64,000 bases of DNA from Salticus scenicus (taxonomy: Eukaryota > Arthropoda > Arachnida > Araneae > Salticidae): contig CAWVNO010000515.1 of the NCBI GenBank assembly GCA_963930645.1, forward strand, positions 2,464,838 through 2,528,837, given 5' to 3'. Position numbers and translations under genes: made by a program. Numbering within the stretch: position 1 is the stretch's first letter; each line of letters begins with the position of its first letter. The notes under the pieces are model-generated. The model searched no databases and was not told the origin of the DNA. It saw only the letters and a list, made by a program, of their open reading frames with translations. Below are positions 11,437 to 21,990 of this stretch, piece by piece.

Positions 11437-11975
11437 TTATATGATTTCACATAGAATATTGTATGAAAAGCGTTCATTCTTCGTTTAGACGGTCACGAGA
11501 TTCGAATATATTAAGCCTATTGATGGAAATGACTCATAGAACATTTCAAGCTGTGTTACGAATTTTTTGGTTGGGCTAAGTTTATGTTCGATATGTGTTG
11601 CATTTCAGTTTGTAATTTATGTACAAGGCCACGCAAATTTGTAGAATAAGTTTCAAAATTAAAAAAAGAGGGTTGAGAGCTTCATAGAGAAATATATTTC
11701 AATTAAAACTGACTAAAACTATTTTGAATTGCTTTGTTTGAAATATTTTTAAAATGTCCAAATATGTAGTACCATTTACCTTATACCTTAATTTGTAGTA
11801 AGGTGTATATAGAATTTGAAGACGACCAGATTATTTTAATGTGTTTTTAAAATATCACATTAAACATGTAGCAAAAATTCCACTTTGCTCAGATGGTAAA
11901 ATATCAAAAATATTATTTTTCTTTTTTGAGGAAAATAAATCAGCATTCCGAATTGATGAATAACAGATGAATTGC

Positions 11976-12011
<36 letters not shown>

Positions 12012-12223
12012 CGAAAAAGAAATTTTTGACATGTGTGGACCATCTGTAAGTACAGTCATGACGTAAAGAACAATAACTTTGGTTCAACCTACACAAATAC
12101 TAAAGAAAAAAAAAAAAAAAAAAAAAAATCTATTTTACCATTTGAATGTGCATCACCAGCTAATCCTAATTTATCTAATCGAGTGATAAAATCTGTATAG
12201 TCATTTTATTTTGTTTCATTTTT
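11437..12223. other. AT-rich stretch, no recognised gene
   Basis: It holds a T run of about 34 bases (11979-12012) and an A run of about 24 (12105-12128). The short minus-strand frames are produced by the T run. Nothing else is supported. Confidence 0.5.
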
Positions 12224-13433
12224 AACACTTTCAAACAAGGTTGAAAATTGTTAATGACTTCGGTTTGTCTGTCTGGCTGTCCGCGCTCTGAATCCCGTAA
12301 TTATCCATGGAAGTTCTTGAAAACGGTATATGTTATTCAAGTTCACTATCGGATGTTCCCTGTTGAAAATGGATTGAATACCTCTTGTGGTTTGTGTCCA
12401 GGAACACCCGAAAGTATTTCAAAGCATTGTGATCTATGAGAAGTATTTTTATAAACCATATTTTAACCCGTTTGCTTAGCACAAATATTAATGAAATTGA
12501 AATACGTTTTTCAAGCTCACTATTGGCTGTTACTTATTGAAAATGGAGTAAATACCATCACTGGTTTGTATACAGTGACACCCGAAAGTATTGCAAAGCA
12601 TTGCGTTCTATGAAAGGTATTTCTATAAACCAAATTTTTATAGCTTTACTTTTCCCAAATCTTAATGAAATTAAAATATTTTATTCATATGCACAAAAGA
12701 ATGCTTTCCATAGAATACAGTATGAGTAGCATTAGATTTACAGGGCCATACAAGAATATTCAGTTATAGTAAAAGTATTATTGGAAATTTGCCGGAATTG
12801 CATTTTCCTTATATTACACGTTTTTATCACTTGCTAAATGCTTTGTAACTATGATTTAATTTCAATTTGTGTATCTATCCGTCGGCCCGTCTTCAACGTC
12901 ATTAAATATTTTCAGAATTTTTAAAAATTGATATATATTATCCAAATTCACTGTGAAATTTTTCTTATTTAAAATGGCTTTAATAAGTCCTGTACAACTA
13001 GTTTGTGTACAGGGACACTCCAAAAAAATTCCAATGGGTTGCGTTTTAGATAGGCATTTTTTAAAATCATATTTAATGACTTTCTTCTGTAAAAATCATA
13101 AAGAAATTGGCATTAATTGTTAATATGCCAAAATAATGTTTTGTATAGAACACGATATGATTAACCTCTGGATTTGCAGGACAATTCTAAAATATTCAAA
13201 TAAATTAAGGGCTGCAATTAGAATCTCAGAGCTGTATTTCTTTTGCGTTAAACATTTTTAACACTTTTCAACAATGTTTAAGAGTGATTATGAATACAAT
13301 TAATCTATTTGTATGCTTTTCAGTCCTTCTGTCTATCCGTTGTGGGAAAACGTAGGCAAAAAACATTGAAAGTTATACAATAAGTACGTACAGTTGGAAA
13401 GTGTTAATAATCAATGCGTACCGCATAATTTTT
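12224..13433 (+). mobile_element. Family C repeat, copy 1 (Helentron-like)
   Basis: It starts AACACTTTCAAACAAGGTTG (a fold-back), then TTAATGACTTCGG and a TGTCTGTCTGG stretch. Internal blocks recur (GTTCACTATCGGATGTTCC, TATTGAAAATGGAG, ACAGGGACAC). Near the 3' end CAGTTGGAAAGTGTTAATAA inverts the 5' end. A perfect ATGCG-TAC-CGCAT hairpin follows, then AATTTTT. The second copy is at 42334-43406. The 63-codon frame at 12248 lies within repeat sequence. Confidence 0.65.
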
Positions 13434-14276
13434 CGTTCTTGTTTAATTTAGACTTAGTTTTGTAAAATGACAGAAGGATTACGATTCAATTTTCATAATT
13501 ATTTATCCACTGTTATGGTAAAAGCTATTATGTTGTTGTAAGAGAATTTAAGAAATTAGCTAATCAAGTTTTTATAAATTACTTATTTAACTTTCTTTTA
13601 ACTAATAAAACTTTGATCTTTAAATGTTTGTTCTAAAGCTTGTCTGTTAGAAGATTATTAGAGGAGGGAAAACCTCAGATAAAAGAATTATCTTTTGATA
13701 ACTACTGTTAATATAATACTAAAAAAATTTGTTTTATGTATTTGTTGAATACATTGGATTTATTCCCAGGTCTTATTATCTATACAATATTTATCAATGG
13801 AAAAGGTCATAACGATTTGCAAGGCAAATGAAAATAGGAGAGTGCTTTGATTTAACTACCGGTAGCAAAAATGAACCATTTATGCAGGTGCTTATGGTGT
13901 AAGTGTTAAAGCCGATTGACAACATGAGGAATCTAGACATGGGATGAATCCCTTCGTGGGAGTCTTTCTAAGAAACATGTGTAGAAAATTACGCTATTCT
14001 GATCCACTAACAATACTATATTTGCTCTAGAAAATTATCTTAAAGTACTGTTTTTATGATCAATCAAGGAAAAAAAAAATATGCATCACGCACAGATTAT
14101 AAAACGATTACCGACTTACGAGGCAAATGTTACTAATGCATTGTATAGAGCCTCCATACACAGGAATTTTATAAATGCATTTGGATAATTTAAGTGCACA
14201 TGGATTACAGAAATGTAATGTTTTTGAGAACTATAGAGGCTCCCCCCCCCCGCCCTTTCCCTAAATTTTACCTCTA
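13434..14276. other. Unassigned sequence, no recognised gene
   Basis: Mostly AT-rich. A less AT-rich patch at about 13790-13990 reads open on the minus strand for about 28 codons only. There is a C10 run at 14242. No domain, terminal repeat or clear splice signal was found. Confidence 0.4.
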
Positions 14277-14490
14277 CAGTCGGCAGCAAAAGTATCCGAG
14301 CACTAGCAAAAATTCCTATGTAAAAAAATTACTCTTAATACTGTTTGGTTAAATAAATTCTTGTCAAATCATGTTTTTAGTCAGTCTAAGAACATTATTC
14401 GACAAGGATTTATTTGACAAAACATTATAAAGAGTACTTTTTTTTATATAGGAATTTTTGCTAGTGCTCGGATACTTTTGCTGCCGACTG
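14277..14490. mobile_element. MITE, TA-flanked (family M1, copy 1)
   Basis: Near-perfect fold-back element. CAGTCGGCAGCAAAAGTATC at the left is inverted at the right, with TA on both sides (14275-14276 and 14491-14492). Complementarity continues inward through CACTAGCAAAAATTCCTAT. The TA duplication and the TIR fit Tc1/mariner-related MITEs. A second 213-bp copy is at 58455-58667 and a longer relative at 24195-24763. Confidence 0.85.
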
Positions 14491-14984
14491 TAGGTAGAAT
14501 GATAAAATCTTGATCGTATACAAATATTTCTAATTTAAATAGTACCACTTATTTTAAATTTATTTTGTTGAATCCAGTAGATTATAAATCTTAGACGTTA
14601 TAAATCTTATTTTTAAAATTACTGTTTTGGAATTATAAAAGTTGCATACATGTGCATTGAAATATAAAAATGTATGCTACGCTAAAAAAGAAAAACTATT
14701 TAACTAAACAAAATTTGAAATTTAATTATTTTTAATTTTTTTAAACGATCTATGCTAATTACTTTTTTTCGGTTTTTTACATTATGATTCTGTTGGAGAG
14801 AAATTGTTAATTTAAGACATTCTCCAAACTGTATCGTACATTGCGTTCTCTACATCGATACACCCAAGTTCTTTAAATATTTTTAATGGGTCATAAAATT
14901 TATCTATTTATTAAGGACATAATTTCAAATTAAGCTAAGTTTTCCAAAGTAAATAATTCCTTAATTAATAAATAGACAAAGAAT

Positions 14985-16773
14985 TTCGTTAATAATGTAT
15001 TTTATTAAATATTTTGGTCTCTTATACAAAGCTAATATTTTATTTAATTCAAGTTTAATTTCATTCAAAACCACTTTAGGTAGCACTCAGACATGATTGA
15101 ATAATAGAAAAAAAAGGGGGATTGTTACACAATCAATTATTTTCTCTTTTTTTAGACTATAAAATTTTGACTCACCCAGATGCGCATTATAGCAGTTAAT
15201 CAAGCTTAGATGATTGTATGAGACTCCTCCATATCCTTCAGCTTTATAATTACACACAAGCAACAAAAGAGGGCATTAATTTTCGTATTTTGAAGGCACC
15301 TAGATTCCGGGATTTGAAGTCACATCTGGATCCAGGAAGAGGGATCGCCACTATATACTCCATCAGATAAATTATTCCCCTAGAAGAATCATGGATGTTT
15401 TGGCAATTTCCTCTGGCTTCTCATGTCTTTATAATTAAATACTATGAAAATCAGTTGATGCGGGAGGAAGCAGGATTTGTATATTTTGAGAACCACTGGG
15501 AGAATCCATCACCGTCTCTCCGAAAAGTAGTTGACCAAGGACCAGTTCTAGCACTTCTAAAAAATGCTCTTCGAAAGTCGTGGGCTGGAGAGAGAGTGTG
15601 TGGGTGGCTTATAGTTCCCCTAGCCTGGAGTTTTTTTTTTCGGATCCTCCATTCAAGTTTTATGACTCCTATAAACTATCGTCTTTCCTTTTTTGTTCTA
15701 TAATGTCAACTGGACAGCCAGTTAGTCTAAGAGATCCGTATCTCATTTCTTTCCGTTTTCCTTCAATTTTACCAGCAGCACTTATAAATTTATCTTATTC
15801 TTATTGAAAAGCAAAAAACTTTTTTTATCCAAATATTTACATACATATTAATAATTCTTTCCATTATTCTACCATAAAAAATATTTACACATAAATAGCT
15901 ATCTACTTAAATGAAAAATCATTTATGTATCTATATATATATATATCTAAATGTGTAATTTTAATTACAACATTTGTAAAATTGAAGGAGAAGGGAAAAA
16001 AATGAGATAGGGATTTCTTAGACTAACTGGCTGCCCAGTTGACATTATAGAACAAAAAAGGAAAGACGATAGTTTATAGGAGTCATAAAACTTGAATGGA
16101 GGATCCGAAAAAAAAAAAAAAAAAACTCCAGGCTAGGGGAACTATAAGCCACCCACACACTCTCTCTCCAGCCCACGACTTTCGAAGAGCATTTTTTAGA
16201 AGTGCTAGAACTGGTCCTTGGTCAACTACTTTTCGGAGAGACAGTGATGGATTCTCCCGGTGGTTCTCAAAATATACAAATCCTGCTTCCTCCCGCATCA
16301 ACTGATTTTGATAGTATTTAATTATAAATACTAAAGACATGAGATGCCAGAGGAATTTGCCAAAACATCCATGATTCTTCTAGGGGAATAATTTATCTGA
16401 TGGAGTATATAGTGGCGATCCCTCTTCTTGGATCCAGATGTAACTTCAAATCCCGGAATCTAGGTGCCTCCAAATTACGAAAATTAATGCCCTCTTTTGT
16501 TGCTTGTGTGTAATTATAAAGCTGAAGGATATGGAGGAGTCTCATACAATCATCTAAACTTGATTAATTGCTATAATGCGCATCTGGGTGTTTTAAAACT
16601 TTATAGTTTGAGAAAATATTTGATTGTGTAACTATCCCCCTTTTTTTTCTATTATTTAATCACGTCTGATTGCTACCTAAAGTGGTTTTGAATGAAATTA
16701 AACTTGAATTTAATAAAATATTAGTTTTGTATAAGAGACCAAAATATTTAATAAAATACATTATTAACGAATT
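14985..16773. repeat. Large inverted duplication (two arms of about 0.8 kb)
   Basis: The left arm (14985-15777) is repeated inverted as the right arm (about 15978-16773) with a spacer near 200 bp. Landmarks such as GGTCTCTTATACAAAGCTAA, GATGGAGTATATAGTGGCGA and CTAACTGGCTGCCCAGTTGA appear in both. The arms differ by scattered substitutions and small indels. Both arms read open for 85-102 codons (peptide containing DQGPVLALLKNALRKSWAGE) on the inner-facing strand, but I recognise no domain. It may be a fold-back transposon or an inverted segmental duplication. Confidence 0.85.
15855..15972 (+). repeat. Direct repeat flanking the right arm (left copy)
   Basis: About 117 bp, from TTTCCATTATTCTACCA through AAATAGCTATCTACTTAAAT to TTTTAATTACAACA. 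It recurs at 16772-16887 with few changes. It therefore brackets the right arm of the inverted duplication. Confidence 0.8.
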
Positions 16774-16887
16774 ACTTTCCATTATTCTACCACAAAAAAT
16801 ATTTATACATAAATAGCTATCTACTTAAATGAAAAATCATTTATGTATCTATATAAATATCTAAATGTGTAATTTTAATTACAACAG
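16772..16887 (+). repeat. Direct repeat flanking the right arm (right copy)
   Basis: Second copy of the 15855-15972 block. The first copy has a longer TA run (ATCTATATATATATATATCT) where this one has ATCTATATAAATATCT. Confidence 0.8.
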
Positions 16888-17013
16888 ATTCTAAATAATT
16901 TGGGTATTATTTTGTGGATTCATTTGTAAGTTAATAAAAATGTATTAAAATTGAATGTTAAAAATTTTCCTTTTATTTCAGTATTCAGACATATATATAT
17001 GTATATATATATA

Positions 17014-17639
17014 CAGCCCTGGAAAAAATATTAAGGACAAGCGAAAAACTTAATTTATTTCACAAACGCTGATATGAGTTTTGTGCAAATTTAAATATAA
17101 CACAAGAAAAGGAAATTTTAATTATATCTATAAAAATTTTGCCAAAAATTAAATTACTTCTTGTTTTAAAATTTATTTTCTTTTTTTCATATATGTAAAA
17201 AGCTGGATAAAATATTAAGACCACGTAAGATATTATTTAAAAAACAGCTAATAATCTAAAATCTTCGTCTTATTTTCAGTTTATTTAATCATTTTTGAGA
17301 TTATAAAATTAAAAAAACATTAAAGTCTGGAAAAAAACTTCAAAATATTTACAAATACATATTGAAATTTTATTCATTTTCAGACGCACTATAATGAATG
17401 GCAGTTTTAAATAAATCTACAAAAGAATTTCAAAAATTAAAGTTATTTTTTATTTTATAATTCATTGTTTTTTCTTTAATACATGTAGAAAACTGGAAGA
17501 AAGGATACACATAAGATAGTATTAAAAGGACTGCCAATAATCCAAAAATTTGCCCTTCTTTTCATTTAACTGAATCATTCTCGAAGTCATAGATTTAGAA
17601 AATTTTTCAAAGTGTCTTTTGGTATACTGAGGAAAAAAA

Positions 17640-17640
<1 letters not shown>
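17014..17640 (+). mobile_element. Tc1-like element end with internal repeats (fragment)
   Basis: The sequence TA then CAGCCCTGGAAAAAATATTA at 17012-17033 resembles Tc1-type terminal repeats. Variants of the block recur inside (GCTGGATAAAATATTAAGAC at about 17202, ACTGGAAGAAAGGATACA at about 17491), suggesting tandem terminal repeats. No transposase and no right end are seen before the Helitron at 17680. Confidence 0.4.

Positions 17641-17679
<39 letters not shown>
17641..17679. repeat. A run and (TA)n at Helitron insertion site
   Basis: A long A run (from about 17632) is followed by about 11 TA units. The Helitron 3' end abuts it, and the A|T target dinucleotide falls in the TA tract. Confidence 0.85.
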
Positions 17680-17690
17680 CTAGCTGACCC

Positions 17691-17708
17691 GACAAACGTT
17701 GTTTTGTC
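17691..17708 (-). terminator. Helitron 3' subterminal hairpin
   Basis: On the minus strand GACAAA-ACAACG-TTTGTC forms a 6-bp stem. Eleven bases (GGGTCAGCTAG) run from the stem to the end of CTAG. In Helitrons this hairpin marks the end of rolling-circle replication. That role is known for the family and is inferred here from position. Confidence 0.8.
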
Positions 17709-19214
17709 ATATAAATTATTTCTAGAGAATATTTTGCTAGAAAAAAATAACTAACTTATTGTAAGTGTGTAAGGATGTGGTATATAAGTGGAAGATGTAT
17801 GGAGCGCTGTGAACGGTGAAAGAATATAAAAATAACAAAACACCAATCATTTATTTTTTTAATTTATTAAAATTGATTCTTTAAAATTATATACATATCG
17901 CTACTTATAACAATATTACTAAAAAACAATATCAATCCCTTAATGCAACAGAGTGTACAACATTTTTTGTTATCCCATCTTTCGCCAATACAAACAAACT
18001 GGATGGTTTGCCCACTCGAGAGCCATGTATAATTGTCCGTGTGAAAAACATAATGTGCTCAAATCTAAGCCACAAACAGACATCGTTTGGCCCTGAGACT
18101 TATTGATAGTCATTGCAAATGCCAATCTAATTGGAAATTGAGGCCGTTTAAATTGAATTGGCACATCTGTGGGTATAATAGGGATTCGCAGTAGTAATAT
18201 ATTTTCACCTCGGAATTTGTCATTTAAAATGATGGCTTCGATAAAATTTTTCATTAATTTTTTTATGACTAATCGCGTGCCGTTGCACAATCGTTGTGGG
18301 TTCAAATTACGAAGCAAAATAACCGGAGATCCAACCTTCAGTTGTAAAATATGCGGTGGCATGCCTGGTAAATCCAATGAGTTTAAAAACTTTGTTGTAT
18401 AATTTAAAGCTTCGGTGGCATCGCAAACTGTATCATGAGATTTGTATGACACCAAGTCTCCTGGTAACAAATGTTGTATCTTGAGATTCAATTCGTTGAC
18501 GTCCACATTTTTTGCTACTAAAATTGCTCTTTCTGCCAGCCACTCATGATTTGTGTATCGTCTGTGTACAACGGGAAATATCTGGTCAATAAGAGCATCT
18601 TGAGAATCAATGATTGTGCAGAAATCGGTCGGTAATTTTACGCATCCAGTTTCATCTGTAGTAATTTTTCCATCGCCGATATCTAACAATTGTTTTGAGA
18701 ATGTTTCAGCGGATGGATCTTGAAGATTTTGAACGCACAAATTTACTTTCAGTTGTACTTTTTCAACATTACGCCACAATGACGATGATTTTAAGCACGC
18801 GTTGATCTCATCAGCGTATGTTGAACGCGGAATAACGGGAAGTGCTTGTCTGAAATCACCTGAGAAGAGTAACAGAGTGCCGCCAAATAGTTTGTCGTTG
18901 TTTTTTATATCTTTCAATGCCCTGTTCGATGCCTCAATCGAATGTTTGTGTGCCATAGTGCATTCATCCCAGATAAGAATTTACACTATTTCAGCACTGT
19001 GGCCATGGACGATTGTTTTTTTATGTTGCACACTGCGTCTGGGTTATTTTGAATATTTAGTGGCAGTTTAAATAATGAATGAGCTGTTCTGCCTCCATCC
19101 AATAAAGTTGCCGCAATGCCAGATGATGCAACAGCCAATGCGATGCCATTATTTGATCGTATTTCGGCGAGAATTAGCGAAATAAGGAATGTTTTGCCAG
19201 TTCCACCTGGTGCA

Positions 19215-19248
19215 CCCCCCCCCCCCCAAAAAAAAAAAAAAAAAAAAA
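19215..19248 (+). repeat. C13-A21 homopolymer pair inside RepHel
   Basis: A C run followed at once by an A run sits just upstream (in coding sense) of the Walker A codons, where family members encode GGFFFLDAPGGTGKT. The expansion shifts the frame. The same C-run/A-run pattern occurs at 27249-27290 and 42953-43002. Confidence 0.85.
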
Positions 19249-20264
19249 GAATCCACCTTGTCCTGCCAAAACTGCAGGCATGATGCGGTCGTAAATGGTT
19301 CTTTGTTCTTCATTCATTAGTGGGACATTGCGAGCAACAATCACTGCCATTTTTACAGTATTGTATTGTAGTTCACGATTCAATTCAGTGCTTATTAAAT
19401 CAGATGCATTTCGATTTGTTGAATGCATACCGAAATGACTGAGTGGTAAGTTGGCAATGATAATGCAAAGATCTTCAATAGCAATCAATGCTTCATTGTA
19501 CATAGCGTCACTGAATACTATCGTTAGATCGTTGCACCGTGAACGATGTTGATGCAATATATCATCAGTCATTGAATCTTTGTGATTATCCCATAATGTC
19601 TCTGCTCGGGCATGGAAACATGTAGTCAACACTATAGCGAATAGTAGACGAATTTGTTTTGCTGTACAGTTCAGTCCTACTTCAGCAAGCATACACTCCC
19701 ACTGGTTGTCGTCTTCCAGCAAGCCGAGTGCAAGGCATGCATCTTTATACGTTGGATACTGTTGTCCATTCACTTTACGTAAATCTTGAAATGACAAAGG
19801 GCCGATGACATTAACCAATAACAGTCGAAGATAAAAGCACTCAGTCTGCCTTGGATTGACTGTAAATACTCGTCCCAAGGTGTTTGATTTGAATAAACCG
19901 GGACATGCATCAATCGGCGTACCTTGCTTGCGGGGCATCCATTTTTTTTGTTGGAGCCCATGTGAAATAGCGTGGTACTTCTGAATAGAGTAATGTCCGT
20001 GCAAAGCGCTGGCCATTTTCAAGATGGACGGCTAAATGAAGAACTGCTGGATCCCGTTCATGAATTAGGAAACCAAAGATACGCCAAACAGCTTCATTGG
20101 AGCTGACGTACCGGCCAATTTGGTAAAGTGTTATTTCATCGTTGTTTTTCACCGGAGGAGCATTCACATTGGTATTTTCAACTCGAAATACAGCCATATC
20201 ACTGTCTTTATTCACATACTTGCAAATGTATTTGATGCTCTTCACTGAACTGCAGAACTGAACA

Positions 20265-20276
20265 TTAATATGAGCA
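20265..20276. repeat. Target-site duplication, left, of the PLE
   Basis: TTAATATGAGCA is repeated exactly at 21628-21639. Counting it once joins the two halves of the Helitron frame without a shift (reading HIN then VQFC on the minus strand), which confirms insertion into RepHel. Confidence 0.9.
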
Positions 20277-20311
20277 CCAAAAATAAATTAAAAAACTGGC
20301 GTACAGACAAT

Positions 20312-20845
20312 AGCAAGAAATTCAACTTCTTCACACACCAGAAATTTTAAATCAGCACAACCGGTTTCGAAAGGACGTAGCGTTTCTTCATCAGGTGCAA
20401 ACACGGGCAACTGCCTTGGAGGCAAAAGCAAGACTGAAAGCAGGACAAAATCCAGAGGGGGAGGAGCAACACAAACAACCAATAGGAAGCAACATGCAGT
20501 ACAGGACCAATCAGAAGAACACACGTACACACACACCACAAAATGAGGAGGGAGGAAAGGAGTAAACAATTATTATTATTTTTTTTTCAATAATATTAAA
20601 CTAATAAGTAAATTTAATAAAATTTATCCATTAATTATTATTATTTTTATTTAAATTAGAATTATTTTATTATAACTAATATGATGTTATAAGCATAATG
20701 AAGGAAATTATTTAATTGAATTAAACAAATTTTTCCAGGCTGTAGACAGCAAAGTGGAATCAGATTTTTCATTGACAATTTTATCACGATTAAGGTAAAT
20801 AGCTAAATTTTCTAAAAAATCCAGTTCGGAAACGAGTTTGGCATG
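20312..20845 (-). repeat. PLE inverted arm, left
   Basis: 534 bp, reverse complement of 21090-21626 with scattered differences. It includes the reversed 3' end of the endonuclease frame, the downstream AT-rich part, the GC-richer end block and a ribozyme motif. The minus-strand frames at 20288-20569 lie in this end block and are not a separate gene. Confidence 0.9.
20353..20400 (-). ncRNA. Hammerhead ribozyme motif, PLE left arm
   Basis: On the minus strand: stem I GCAC, core CTGATGA, stem II, GAAA, the palindrome ACCGGT, then T and GTGC closing stem I. Stem II carries one C/C mismatch relative to the right-arm copy (GAAACG against CCTTTC). The core bases are intact. Minimal type I hammerheads of this layout are known in PLEs. 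Confidence 0.75.
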
Positions 20846-21227
20846 TTATAAATTCCAATTCCCTTCAACCAAATCCCCTGTTCCTGCGCTTCAAAAATGG
20901 GGTATCTATAATGTCCCTTGTAATAACTGTGATTTATCTTATATTGGTCAAACTAAAAGAAATCTTGAATGTCGTTTACGTGAACATTCTCGGTATGTTG
21001 TTAATCAAGAAATTTCTAAATCTTCTATTGCGAAGCACAGTTGGGAATTTGATCATAGTTTTAATTTTAAGAGTGCCAAAATTATCTTTCATGCCAAACA
21101 CGTTTCCGAACTGGATTTTTTAGAAAATTTAGCTATTTACCTTAATCGTGATAAAATTGTCAATGAAAAATCTGATTCCACTTTGCTGTCTACAGCCTGG
21201 AAAAATTTGTTTAATTCAATTAAATAA
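20838..21227 (+). CDS. Penelope-type GIY-YIG endonuclease domain (C-terminal part of PLE polyprotein)
   Basis: A 129-codon frame. Residues 22-37 hold the paired GIY and YIG motifs, with the two cysteines (C28, C31) typical of Penelope endonucleases. R46 and the REH at 48-50 follow. IAKH and FDH place histidines at 67 and 73, completing the CCHH pattern, and E96 in DFLENLAIY fits the catalytic glutamate. The frame ends with a normal stop 13 bp before ATTTCCTTCATT. In full PLEs this domain follows a reverse transcriptase and nicks target DNA. Here the upstream RT is lost and the first codons come from the truncation point, so the start is arbitrary. All key residues that I can see are intact. 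Confidence 0.88.
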   Translation: MACYKFQFPSTKSPVPALQKWGIYNVPCNNCDLSYIGQTKRNLECRLREHSRYVVNQEISKSSIAKHSWEFDHSFNFKSAKIIFHAKHVSELDFLENLAIYLNRDKIVNEKSDSTLLSTAWKNLFNSIK

Positions 21228-21626
21228 TTTCCTTCATTATGTTTATAACATCATATTAGTTATAATAAAATAATTCTAATTTAAATAAAAAAAAATAATA
21301 ATTAGTGGATAAATTTTATTAAATTTACTTATTAGTTTAATATTATTGAAAAAAAATAATAATAATTGTTTACTCCTTTCCTCCCTCCTCATTTTGTGGT
21401 GTGTGTGTACGTGTGTTCCTCTCTGATTGGTCCTGTCCTGCATGTTACTTCCTATTGGTTGTTTGTGTTGCTCCTCCCCCTCTGGATTTTGTCCTGCTTT
21501 CAGTCTTGCTTTTGCCTCCAAGGCAGTTGCACGTGTTTGCACCTGATGAAGAAAGGCTACGTCCTTTCGAAACCGGTTGTGCCGATTTAAAATTTATGGT
21601 GTGTGAAGAAGTTTGAATTTCTTGCT
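21090..21626 (+). repeat. PLE inverted arm, right
   Basis: 537 bp, with the endonuclease 3' coding end, an AT-rich part, and a GC-richer block (TGTGTGTGTACGTGTGTTCC, TCCTATTGGTTGTTTGTG) ending in the ribozyme and TTTCTTGCT. The short frames at 21366-21616 fall in this block and mirror those in the left arm. They are not genes. Confidence 0.9.
21537..21584 (+). ncRNA. Hammerhead ribozyme motif, PLE right arm
   Basis: Stem I 5' strand GCAC (21539-21542), CTGATGA (21543-21549), perfect 6-bp stem II (GAAAGG/CCTTTC with loop CTACGT), GAAA (21569-21572), ACCGGT palindrome (21572-21577), T at 21578 as the residue before the predicted cleavage, and GTGC (21579-21582) closing stem I. All conserved core residues are present. 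The self-complementary stem III has no loop, so activity would need two molecules pairing. Confidence 0.85.
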
Positions 21627-21627
21627 T

Positions 21628-21639
21628 TTAATATGAGCA
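21628..21639. repeat. Target-site duplication, right, of the PLE
   Basis: TTAATATGAGCA, an exact copy of 20265-20276. Confidence 0.9.
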
Positions 21640-21990
21640 TTGAATGTTTTGCTCAGTAGAGGCGAATATGGAACCACCCAACGGTTATCAATGTCAATAT
21701 CTATGTTGTTGACATAGATGACCGCCATAGATGATAAGATTGTCCGCCATTATCGGGATTTCATCGACGATATATTGGATATCCGTCAACATTTGTGATC
21801 GTGAAATTTTTCGGAAAACTTTTAGTACATTTTCCATCTGCACAAATAATAATGGCCTAAAAATTCATTTTTCCTTTTAACATAAAATAACTCCGTCGGA
21901 TATTGACGAATTTTTTAAAAGAATATACCATTTTAACTAATTTTAACATTTTAACAATATTAACGTTGAAAAAATATTTTAAACACTTAC

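Larger units (their letters stand above)
20312..21626 (+). mobile_element. Penelope-like element, 5'-truncated, with inverted pseudo-LTRs
   Basis: It comprises a left arm (20312-20845) that is the inverted copy of the right arm (21090-21626), a 244-bp centre, and a GIY-YIG endonuclease frame on the plus strand. Inverted or tandem pseudo-LTRs, 5' truncation and hammerhead ribozymes in the arms are known traits of Penelope-like retroelements. The reverse transcriptase is absent. It sits inside the Helitron RepHel gene between 12-bp duplications. High arm identity suggests a fairly young insertion. Confidence 0.88.
17932..21846 (-). pseudogene. Helitron RepHel replicase/helicase, broken
   Basis: Read from 21846 leftward: a Rep segment with CADGKCTKSFPKNF and VDGYPIYRR, then a stop, a frameshift, and NRWVVPYSPLLSKTFNAHIN. 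The PLE interrupts here. Coding resumes with SIKYICKYVNKDSD, the Rep motif carrying the paired tyrosines. A frameshift near 19950 leads to the linker and then the Pif1-like helicase. The Walker A motif (GGTGKTFLISLI, about 19212-19177) follows homopolymer-expanded sequence. A second frameshift and stop precede Walker B (IWDECTMAHKHS). Later come LLFSGDFRQALPVI, LLRNLNPQRLCNGTRL and AFAMTINKSQGQT. A last frameshift near 18000 precedes the C-terminal LFVLAKDG and the stop at 17932. The zinc finger and the HUH histidines are missing. Several lesions make it non-functional. Confidence 0.9.

Noticed and set aside
15395..16340. Open frames of 75-102 codons in the two arms of the inverted duplication, called as genes
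   Set aside because: The two sets are the same sequence inverted. There is no domain, one arm has a poly-F tract, and no splice signals are clear. They are described under the repeat.
20288..20569. 93-codon cysteine/leucine-rich frame resembling a secreted peptide
   Set aside because: It is the reverse of the PLE arm end block and is mirrored at 21366-21616. It overlaps the ribozyme motif.
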